Assembly (NCBI GenBank): GCA_028278645.1
Contig: JANQDZ010000069.1
Span: 1 to 57,817 of the forward strand
Direction: 5' to 3'
Origin: Longimicrobiales bacterium
GTDB taxonomy: Bacteria > Gemmatimonadota > Gemmatimonadetes > Longimicrobiales > Gaopeijiaceae
DNA length: 57,817 bases
Positions 50,415 to 57,817 of this stretch are shown in pieces; position 1 is the stretch's first letter; the number at the start of each line of letters is the position of its first letter. A program made the translations under genes and the position numbers. The notes below the pieces were generated by a model that saw only the letters and a program-made list of their open reading frames with translations, searched no databases and was not told where the DNA came from.

Positions 50415-51668
50415 TCAGGAGTCCTCCAGGGGCCCCGGGGAAAGGAGCTTTCGGACCCGGGCTCGAAGCACCTGAGTCTCCGTCGCATCCACGACATCGA
50501 TTCTCACCCCCTGGCTTTCCAGGCTCTCACCTCGCTCCGGCACGTAGCCCAATTCCTCGATGATGAAGCCGTTCAGGGACCTGTGTTCCAGCTGCGGCAA
50601 GGAGACGTTGAAGGCGTAGTTGATCTCCCTGAGGTCCAACGCTCCGTCCGCTATCACCTCGTTTCGGGAAATCCTTATGAGCGGTTCTTCCGGGAGGTCG
50701 GTCTCATCGACGATCTCACCCACCAGCTCCTCCAGTACGTCTTCCAGGGTCACGAGCCCGTCGGTGCCACCGAACTCGTCTGCCACGATCCCCATGTGGA
50801 TTCGGCGGGCCTGGAAATCTTTCAGGAGCTTTGTGAGTGGGAGAGATCGGGGAACAAAGAACGGCTCTCGGGAAAGGCTCTTCAGGGTCGCGTCACCGCG
50901 GCCCGAGATCACGTTCTGGTAGACCTCCCGGACGTGGAGAATCCCCGTGACGTCATCCACTGACTCTCCGTAAACAGGGACCCTGGAGAACGGGACTCCC
51001 TCCAGCTCGCCCACGATCTCCTGGAGCATCAGAGAATCCTGCCAGGCGAAAATGGCCACTCGAGGGGTCATAACGTCCCATGCAGTCAGCTCGTCCAGGC
51101 GGAAGGCCCTCTCCACCAGCTCGTGTTCCTCCGTCCCCACCACTCCCTCCCGCTGCCCCAGGGAGGTGATCTCCCGGACCTCCCGTTCTTCCTGAGTGGA
51201 TCCGCCCTCCCCCCCGGCTCGAGCAAGATACCGTTCGAGGCGGAAAAAGGGTGAGAGGATGGGAGAGAGGAGCTTCTCAATCCGGAGTATCAACGGGGCC
51301 ACCGCCAGGGCCACGAAGATGGAGCGTCGGGCCGCGATTGACCGAGGAAGGAGTTCTCCCAGGAGGAGGACTCCGAACCCAGCGCTGACCAACCCGATCA
51401 GGAGCCCGGGGAGCCCCCATTCCATGGCGCACCAGCCGCTGACCAGGCCAACGGCCAGCAGGCTGAAGAAGGCACCCAGAAAGAGGAGGAGGCCCTGAAT
51501 GGGGCCTGCCCGGGACCTCAGATCGCTGAGGGCCTTTGCACCTTTGAAGCCTTCTTCCCGTAAGGTCCGAAGCCTGGAGCCGCCCACCGAGAAGATCGCG
51601 GTGGAGGAGGTGGAGAAGAATGCAGAGATCAGAATGAGGGCTGCCGTTACCGGAATCACGACCGTCAT
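50415..51668 (-). CDS. CorC/HlyC-type membrane protein with CBS domains
   Basis: Membrane protein of 417 aa. A CNNM/DUF21 transmembrane part (about 1-180) with three or four helices (ALILISAFFSTSSTAIFSVG, GLLLFLGAFFSLLAVGLVSG, GLLIGLVSAGFGVLLLGE) is followed by two CBS domains (about 195-310, with DVMTPRVAIFAWQDS and FQARRIHMGIVADEFGGTDGLVTLEDVLEELVGEI) and a CorC_HlyC domain (about 330-405). The family is linked to magnesium or cobalt efflux or resistance; transport has not been shown for most members. Confidence 0.9.
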   Translation of the reverse strand: MTVVIPVTAALILISAFFSTSSTAIFSVGGSRLRTLREEGFKGAKALSDLRSRAGPIQGLLLFLGAFFSLLAVGLVSGWCAMEWGLPGLLIGLVSAGFGVLLLGELLPRSIAARRSIFVALAVAPLILRIEKLLSPILSPFFRLERYLARAGGEGGSTQEEREVREITSLGQREGVVGTEEHELVERAFRLDELTAWDVMTPRVAIFAWQDSLMLQEIVGELEGVPFSRVPVYGESVDDVTGILHVREVYQNVISGRGDATLKSLSREPFFVPRSLPLTKLLKDFQARRIHMGIVADEFGGTDGLVTLEDVLEELVGEIVDETDLPEEPLIRISRNEVIADGALDLREINYAFNVSLPQLEHRSLNGFIIEELGYVPERGESLESQGVRIDVVDATETQVLRARVRKLLSPGPLEDS

Positions 51669-51773
51669 GGCCGCCTCGCGGTACTTGGCGGTTGATCGGA
51701 GCTACTACTGGCTGAGTCTGCGTCCATGGATGGGGCTGAGTTAGCGATGAGGTTCCCATGCGGGAGACGGTGA

Positions 51774-51822
51774 CTGTCCACCTGGACAGCCTCAGGGAGT
51801 CCGACGTAACCAAGCCGGACTC
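51774..51822 (+). repeat. Two adjacent hairpins upstream of the atp operon
   Basis: CTGTCC (51774-51779) pairs with GGACAG (51784-51789), then GAGTCCG (51797-51803) pairs with CGGACTC (51816-51822). They lie upstream of the predicted atp promoter, in the divergent region. They could be transcription-factor sites or a small RNA fold. Confidence 0.4.
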
Positions 51823-51897
51823 GCATATGGAAACATGAGGCGAAAAATCCCATTCAGTCAAGCATTTCAGGACAAAAAGCACCCCCATTTCAGGCAG

Positions 51898-51926
51898 TTG
51901 CGAAAAAAATCACAATTACCTAACTT
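51898..51926 (+). promoter_or_regulatory. Possible sigma-70 promoter of the atp operon
   Basis: TTGCGA (51898-51903) and TAACTT (51921-51926) are 17 bp apart, with an A-rich spacer, about 40 bp before the first atp gene. Both hexamers match the consensus only in part. Confidence 0.4.
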
Positions 51927-51965
51927 CGGGCCGCTTTTTTCAGTCGGCCTTGAGGATCTGACGGG

Positions 51966-52223
51966 ATGGCCGGGCAAAAACAGAAGGAATCTCAGCGGCC
52001 AGAATTACTGAAAGCCGCAGGTCAGTTTACCGGGTACGGCCTGTCCTGGGCCCTGTCCGTGCTTTTGTTCCTTCTGGGCGGTTGGTGGCTCGACGGGAAA
52101 GTGGGCACAGCGCCCCTTTTCATGATTCTCGGGGCGTTTGTGGGGGGTGGGGCCGGGTTTTACAGCCTTTACCGGCACATCGTGCTGGACCCCCGGGGAC
52201 GAAACAAAGACGTGGAGCCGTGA
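51966..52223 (+). CDS. atpZ: AtpZ/AtpI-like ATP synthase accessory protein
   Basis: Small membrane protein (85 aa) with two hydrophobic helices, GLSWALSVLLFLLGGWWLDGKVG and LFMILGAFVGGGAGFYSLYRHI. The GWWLD and GAGFYxxYR motifs are typical of AtpZ-type (F0F1-ATPase subunit, putative Ca2+/Mg2+ transporter) proteins at the head of atp operons. The role in ATP synthase assembly is known only in part. The start codon of the next gene overlaps its stop (GTGA). Confidence 0.85.
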   Translation: MAGQKQKESQRPELLKAAGQFTGYGLSWALSVLLFLLGGWWLDGKVGTAPLFMILGAFVGGGAGFYSLYRHIVLDPRGRNKDVEP

Positions 52224-52597
52224 CCAGGTTTTTCAGGTATGGAGGAGTAGCTCTGCTGGTTCTCCTCGTGGCTGTCGCCGGTCTCTGGCCTTGGCTTTCG
52301 CCTCCCGCCAGAACCGGTGTTTTGCTGGCTGCGGTGATTGCCTATCCGATCCAAATGCTGGCCTTCTTTTTGCTGGTCAGGTACTGGGAAGACAGGAAGC
52401 GGTTTCTCCTGGTTTGGGTTGGAGGGACCGTGGTACGGATGGGGGTCATTTTGGGGGCGGCTCTCTGGTTGACGAGAGGCAGAGGTTTCCCCCCGGCCCC
52501 GACACTTTTGAGCTTGGCCGGGTTTTTCTTTGGACTCCTCCTGCTGGAGCCTCTTTTCCTGAGGCCCCGGGGGGCTGAGACCACCGAGATCATATGA
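52220..52597 (+). CDS. AtpI-like membrane protein of the ATP synthase operon
   Basis: Membrane protein of 125 aa with about four hydrophobic helices (VALLVLLVAVAGLWPWL, GVLLAAVIAYPIQMLAFFLLVRY, FLLVWVGGTVVRMGVILGAALWL, LLSLAGFFFGLLLLEPLFL). GTG 52220 overlaps the atpZ stop, and the atpB ATG overlaps its own stop. Position and topology fit AtpI or ATP-synthase-I proteins, which help assemble the c ring; sequence resemblance is weak. Confidence 0.75.
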   Translation: MTRFFRYGGVALLVLLVAVAGLWPWLSPPARTGVLLAAVIAYPIQMLAFFLLVRYWEDRKRFLLVWVGGTVVRMGVILGAALWLTRGRGFPPAPTLLSLAGFFFGLLLLEPLFLRPRGAETTEII

Positions 52598-53547
52598 CGA
52601 CCTTTTTGAGGGTCCTTCAGGAAGTTGGGGAGCACGGGGCGGAGGCGGTGGAGCACGGGGCGGAAGCTGTCCAGCACGGTGCAGAACAGGCGGCGGCGGG
52701 AGGCACACCGGACATCGGCGGGATGCTCATGCATCACCTGGCCGATGCCAATTACCTCGAACTCCCATTCTTCGGTCATGTGGATCTTCCCCACTGGGAA
52801 CCGATCCACCTGGGTGGGCTCACCATCGACTTCTCTCCCACCAAACACGTGGTCTTTATGCTGTTGGCTGCGCTGATCATCTGCGTCGTCTTCCTGACCA
52901 TGGCCCGGGCGATGAAGGGGAAGTACGCCGGGAGAGCCCCCAGTGGGATGAGCAATGCCCTCGAGGCCATCATCATCTATTTCCGCGATGAGATTGTCCG
53001 GAGGAACATCGGGCATGGGGCCGATGTCTACACCCCGTTTGTCCTCACCCTGTTTTTCTTCATCCTCACCATGAACCTCCTTGGCCTGGTGCCTTGGGGT
53101 GCCTCCCCCACGGGGAACATAATGGTGACGGGGGCTCTTGCGGTCTGCAGTCTGATCGCCATTGAGGTCAGTGGCTTTGTCGCTCTTGGCCCCGCCGGCT
53201 ACGCGAAGACCATCTTCTACGCACCGAAGGGCATGGGTACCGTGGGAACGGCCATCATGCTGGTGATCATGACCCCCGTGGAGTTGGTCGGGAAGATCGC
53301 CAAGCCCTTCGCACTGATGGTTCGGCTGTTTGCAAATATGACGGCGGGTCACACCGTCATTCTCGCCCTCATCGGCCTGATCTTTGTCTTCGGGAATATG
53401 ACGATCGGACGATGGGGTGTGGCTGTGGGGTCCGTTGGGATGTCCGTGGCAATGATGATGTTGGAAATCTTTGTGGCGTTCTTGCAGGCGTACATCTTCG
53501 CCATGCTGACGTCGGTCTTTATTGGCCTGATCCGGCACGCTCACTAG
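52594..53547 (+). CDS. atpB: ATP synthase F0 subunit a
   Basis: Stator channel subunit of the F0 sector (317 aa). The essential Arg is at about 244 in FALMVRLFANMTAGH. Other conserved parts are YTPFVLTLFFFILTMNLLGLVPWG, MTPVELVGKIAKPF and LEIFVAFLQAYIFAMLT. The N-terminus has three seven-residue repeats, EHGAEAV, EHGAEAV and QHGAEQA (residues 13-33), before the first helix, an extension not usual in the family. It overlaps the previous gene by four bases. Confidence 0.95.
   Translation: MTTFLRVLQEVGEHGAEAVEHGAEAVQHGAEQAAAGGTPDIGGMLMHHLADANYLELPFFGHVDLPHWEPIHLGGLTIDFSPTKHVVFMLLAALIICVVFLTMARAMKGKYAGRAPSGMSNALEAIIIYFRDEIVRRNIGHGADVYTPFVLTLFFFILTMNLLGLVPWGASPTGNIMVTGALAVCSLIAIEVSGFVALGPAGYAKTIFYAPKGMGTVGTAIMLVIMTPVELVGKIAKPFALMVRLFANMTAGHTVILALIGLIFVFGNMTIGRWGVAVGSVGMSVAMMMLEIFVAFLQAYIFAMLTSVFIGLIRHAH
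52630..52692 (+). repeat. Three 21-bp tandem repeats within atpB
   Basis: Three consecutive 21-base units encode EHGAEAV, EHGAEAV and QHGAEQA, the first two nearly identical and the third diverged. They form a short amphipathic, histidine-containing segment at the N-terminus of subunit a. Confidence 0.75.
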
Positions 53548-53615
53548 AGAGCCGGACCGGCCTTTTATCGAGTTTGAGCAGTTCGTGTAACCCTTAATAG
53601 ACGAGACGAAATACC

Positions 53616-53912
53616 ATGCTGCACGCTTTCTTCACAGCCGTTCAGGACATGAGCGCGATCACTGACCAGGACCTGGCTGTCAAGGCGATCTCTCAGTACT
53701 GGGGCCTTCTGGGTGCCGGTTTGGGCGTGGGCCTCACCGTGATCGGGACAGGCCTCGGAATCGGCAAGATTGGCGAGAACGTCACAGCGGGGATCGCCCG
53801 TCAGCCTGAAGCCGCTGCCGCCATCCAGACCGCCGGGATCATTCTGGCCGCTCTCATCGAGGGCGTTGCGCTCTTCGGATTGGTGATTGGGCTGCTCTTC
53901 AAGCTCATGTAG
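53616..53912 (+). CDS. atpE: ATP synthase F0 subunit c
   Basis: Rotor-ring subunit of 98 aa with two hydrophobic helices joined by the polar loop ARQPEA. The ion-binding carboxylate is Glu82 in LAALIEGVALFGLV. The Gln/Ser-Thr pattern of sodium-coupled rings is missing (Ile at the helix-1 Gln position, Gly after Glu82), so proton coupling is expected. The N-terminus is about 25 residues longer than in short c subunits (MLHAFFTAVQDMSAITDQDLAVKAISQYW) and may be a signal-like or periplasmic extension. Confidence 0.94.
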   Translation: MLHAFFTAVQDMSAITDQDLAVKAISQYWGLLGAGLGVGLTVIGTGLGIGKIGENVTAGIARQPEAAAAIQTAGIILAALIEGVALFGLVIGLLFKLM

Positions 53913-54052
53913 CATACCGGAGCTTCGGCCCCGGAGGTGCTCCCGGGTACATCTGCTCCCGCGCCCGTGAGGCGTGGGTGTGAGGTCCAAGGAAGATGGA
54001 GCCGGGGGAAAACCAGCCTCTACGGTGTCCCTGATTTCCGGGATTTGAGACA

Positions 54053-54655
54053 ATGAGACTTAGACTGAGCATGTTGGCACTACCCGCCGTCCTCCTTTCT
54101 ACGCCCATGGCCCTCGTGGCCCAAGGGCATGGGGAAGAGGGGGGTGGAGGCCTCTTCGACATCAATGTGGGACTGATCATCTGGACGATCATCATCTTCC
54201 TGTCAGTCCTCACCGTTCTCTGGCGCTTCGCGTTCGGACCCATCCTGGCTGCGGTGAACGCCCGGGAAGAGGGGATCAACAATGCGCTAGAGGATGCCAA
54301 AACCCGCCAGGCGGAAGCTGAGAAGCTGCTGGAGGAGCACAAGCAGCAGCTGACCGATGCCCGTCGGCAGGCCCAAGAAATTGTGGCCGAAGGCCGCGAG
54401 GCAGGTGGTCGCCTACAGAAGGAGATCGAGGGTAAGGCTCGCGAGGAGGGCGAAGCCATCCTCGCCCGGGCCCGGGCAGAAATCGCGCGGGAGAAGGACG
54501 CCGCCGTCGATGCCCTGCGGCAGGAAGCCGTGGATCTCGCCCTGGCAGCCGCCTCGAAGCTGCTCCACGAGAAGCTCGATGGTGAGCAGGACCGGAAACT
54601 GGTCATGGACTATGTGGACGGTGTGTCCACCCCGAGCTCCGGAGCTGAGGCGTGA
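54053..54655 (+). CDS. atpF: ATP synthase F0 subunit b
   Basis: Peripheral stalk subunit of 200 aa. A signal-like N-terminus (LSMLALPAVLLSTPMALVAQ) precedes a Gly-rich stretch and the membrane helix (NVGLIIWTIIIFLSVLTVLWRF), as in b subunits with N-terminal extensions. A long charged coiled coil runs from about 70 to 185 (REEGINNALEDAKTRQAEAEKLLEEH and on). The next gene overlaps by four bases (GTGA). Confidence 0.92.
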   Translation: MRLRLSMLALPAVLLSTPMALVAQGHGEEGGGGLFDINVGLIIWTIIIFLSVLTVLWRFAFGPILAAVNAREEGINNALEDAKTRQAEAEKLLEEHKQQLTDARRQAQEIVAEGREAGGRLQKEIEGKAREEGEAILARARAEIAREKDAAVDALRQEAVDLALAAASKLLHEKLDGEQDRKLVMDYVDGVSTPSSGAEA

Positions 54656-55209
54656 CGAACGAAACCATCGCCAGGAATTACGCTTCGACACTGTTCGATC
54701 TGGCTCAACGCCATGACGGATTGGAGGCGTTTGCCGGAGGGATGGATGTCGTTGTGGAATTGTTGGATAAGAACCCTAACTTCAAGCTCTTTCTAGAGAC
54801 ACCGCGGGTTGCGGACAAAGACAAGAAAGAGCTCTTGAAGAAGGTCTTCGCCCCGGTGCTTCCGAGGCCCCTCCTGAACTTCATTCAGGTCACGGTGGAC
54901 AAACGGCGGCAGCGCCTCCTGGGCACCATCGGTGAAGAATTCCACGCCCTCCTCGATGAACACCTGGGCCGTGCGCACGTCACAGTGACGCTGGCTCGGA
55001 GCCTGGATGAGCAGGCCATGGAGGACCTGTCGGGGAAGCTGTCCGCTCTCCTAGGGAAAGAAGCCATCCCCCATGTAAGGGTGAACCCGGCGATCCTGGG
55101 GGGCGTTCAATTGAAGACCGGAGACACCGTGTACGACGGTACGCTCCGGAGAAGGATCAAACAGTTACGAAAGCAGTTGGTGTCTGCCGAGCTTCCGGAC
55201 GGCGCGTAG
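54652..55209 (+). CDS. atpH: ATP synthase F1 subunit delta
   Basis: Stalk connector subunit of 185 aa. N-terminal helical bundle NETIARNYASTLFDLA, conserved RPLLNFIQVTVDKRRQRLL, and the C-terminal GGVQLKTGDTVYDGTLRRRIKQLRKQL. GTG 54652 overlaps the atpF stop. It precedes atpA by 70 bp. Confidence 0.92.
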   Translation: MTNETIARNYASTLFDLAQRHDGLEAFAGGMDVVVELLDKNPNFKLFLETPRVADKDKKELLKKVFAPVLPRPLLNFIQVTVDKRRQRLLGTIGEEFHALLDEHLGRAHVTVTLARSLDEQAMEDLSGKLSALLGKEAIPHVRVNPAILGGVQLKTGDTVYDGTLRRRIKQLRKQLVSAELPDGA

Positions 55210-55279
55210 GAGTAGTGGGTGTCCGAGATTCGGGAAGACGGCGAGACCAAAATCAACTTTTTTGAGGACCGAATAGGAA

Positions 55280-56821
<1,542 letters not shown>

Positions 56822-56888
56822 GGAAACCCGGAGCCGAGGGGGACCTGGAACCGGTCGCCCGACGGCTTCCAGACTGGGATAACGGGTA

Positions 56889-57749
56889 GTGCAAAACGCC
56901 AAAGAGGTTAAACGACGGATCAAGTCCGTCGAAAACACACGGCAGATCACCAAGACCATGGAGATGGTGGCCACTTCCAAGCTGAAGAAGGCCACCGACC
57001 GGGTCCGGGCTGCCGAACCGTACAGTGACGCGCTGGACGTCGTTGTTCGCAGCCTCTATGCGCCGGAGTTCGCGGAGCGGTTTCCCGTGCTTCGGCAGCC
57101 GGAGAAGGTAACGAACACGGCGGTCGTGCTAATGACGGCGAACCGTGGGTTGTGCGGTGGGTTCAATGCGAACCTCATCAGAGAAGCACGGCTCCTTCGT
57201 GAATCTCTGATGGAAAAGGGATTGAACCCCGAGCTCCACTGCGTCGGTCGGAAGGGCATCGCATTCTTCCGGTTCCGCGGTGTTGAGCTAAGCAGCCAGA
57301 ATACTGAGGTGGGGGACATTCCCACCGTGGAGGACGCCGATTTCATCGCCTCCCCTCTCCTCTCTCGATTCGAGGCCGGGGAGCTGGATCAGGTCCTCCT
57401 GGTGAGCGCCGAGTTCCGTTCGGCCCTTTCTACTCCACCCAAGGTAACGGAACTCCTGCCGATCCGCCCGCCAGAAGGGGCTGTCTCGGCAGATTCCTAC
57501 ATCCTCTCTCCCGGTGCTGACGTGATCCTGAATCGGCTGCTGCCGACCTATGTCAGGAACACCGTTTACAAAGCACTGGTTGAGAACGGGGCGGCAGAGC
57601 AAGGTGCTCGCCGGACCGCCATGAAGAACGCGACCGATAACGCCGGGGACATGCTGGAAACCCTTACCCGGAACTATAACCGGGCCCGCCAGGCCCAGAT
57701 CACCCAGGAGATTTCCGAGATCGTCGGAGGCGCCGAGGGACTGGCCTGA
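56889..57749 (+). CDS. atpG: ATP synthase F1 subunit gamma
   Basis: Central rotor shaft of 286 aa. N-terminal helix NAKEVKRRIKSVENTRQITKTMEMVATSKLKKA, LMTANRGLCGGFNANLI, and the C-terminal ARRTAMKNATDNAGDMLETLTRNYNRARQAQITQEISEIVGGAEGL. GTG 56889 gives the family N-terminus. All landmarks are intact. Confidence 0.96.
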   Translation: MQNAKEVKRRIKSVENTRQITKTMEMVATSKLKKATDRVRAAEPYSDALDVVVRSLYAPEFAERFPVLRQPEKVTNTAVVLMTANRGLCGGFNANLIREARLLRESLMEKGLNPELHCVGRKGIAFFRFRGVELSSQNTEVGDIPTVEDADFIASPLLSRFEAGELDQVLLVSAEFRSALSTPPKVTELLPIRPPEGAVSADSYILSPGADVILNRLLPTYVRNTVYKALVENGAAEQGARRTAMKNATDNAGDMLETLTRNYNRARQAQITQEISEIVGGAEGLA

Positions 57750-57803
57750 GGCCACGTCCAAGGCTCCAGTTCCACGGTCCTCGCCGACCGGAGAAGGAAG
57801 AAC

Positions 57804-57817
57804 ATGGCTGAGCAGAA
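57804..57817 (+). CDS. Start of next atp gene, expected atpD (cut by window)
   Basis: ATG 57804 begins MAEQ and is preceded by GGAGAAGGAAGAAC, a good ribosome-binding region. Only 14 bases are present. The operon order predicts the beta subunit gene, but the sequence alone cannot show it. Confidence 0.5.

Larger units (their letters stand above)
51669..51965. other. 297-bp divergent region between corC-like gene and atp operon
   Basis: It holds two short hairpins (51774-51789 and 51797-51822), a possible 26-codon frame across them (51758-51838), and a promoter-like pair for the atp operon at 51898-51926. No tRNA or known riboswitch was recognised. Confidence 0.6.

Noticed and set aside
52342-53544. 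400-codon frame antisense to atpB
   Set aside because: Lies over a clear F0 subunit a gene. The translation is His/Asp/Gln-rich low complexity without family resemblance.

Overview
GC-rich, gene-dense bacterial chromosome segment, almost entirely coding. No insertion sequences, phage genes, integrons or CRISPR arrays were recognised. The organism looks like a Gram-negative bacterium of the FCB superphylum, most likely a member of Gemmatimonadota. The evidence for this is inferential: PilMNOPQ with an outer-membrane secretin, lipoproteins, several sigma-54 activators (one with the long linker before its HTH that I associate with FCB lineages), very short two-cysteine pilins, and gene order. 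It has not been tested by phylogeny.

Left part (1-19.6 kb). A partial adenine deaminase on the minus strand is followed by a large plus-strand type IV pilus region. It contains a PilS/PilR-like pair, a family 2 glycosyltransferase, a sigma-54 promoter, two tandem paralogous major-type pilins, and a second histidine kinase/NtrC-type regulator pair. Then come four minor pilin/pseudopilin-type genes (FimT/GspH-, PilV/GspI-, PilW/GspJ- and PilX-like), a 548-bp non-coding gap with an inverted repeat, pilM-N-O-P-Q, and a 914-residue lipoprotein with Ig-like and beta-propeller regions. A strong intrinsic terminator closes the block. The assembly ATPases (PilB, PilT) and the platform protein PilC are not in the window. 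The prepilin peptidase is about 30 kb downstream.

Middle (19.8-32.8 kb, plus strand). A chain of housekeeping genes, often translationally coupled through GTGA/ATGA overlaps: aroC, shikimate kinase, topA, trmFO, a XerC-like recombinase, hslV-hslU, argF, gcvT, a MoaB/MogA-type gene, and a third sigma-54 activator with a degenerate receiver domain.

Minus-strand block (32.8-43.8 kb). Read in its own direction this is dnaK, an HtrA/DegP protease, tRNA-Leu(UAG), tig, clpP, clpX, lon, engB and a small lipoprotein of unknown function. It is a protein quality-control cluster.

Right part (44-57.8 kb). Rhomboid protease, CNT-type nucleoside transporter coupled to purine nucleoside phosphorylase, thiD (minus), an RlmB/TrmH-type RNA methyltransferase, prepilin peptidase, a gamma-carbonic-anhydrase-like protein and a CorC/HlyC-type CBS protein (both minus), then the F-type ATP synthase operon atpZ-atpI-atpB-E-F-H-A-G. 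The first codons of the next gene, expected to be atpD, lie at the window edge.

The most distinctive part is the pilus region. Two NtrC-type two-component systems flank two pilins, a secretin carries a calcium-loop-like insert, and a propeller lipoprotein could be a PilY1 analogue. Other oddities are a terminator-like hairpin overlapping a pseudopilin start, a pseudo-receiver sigma-54 activator, and a gamma-carbonic anhydrase with Glu in place of one metal-binding His.
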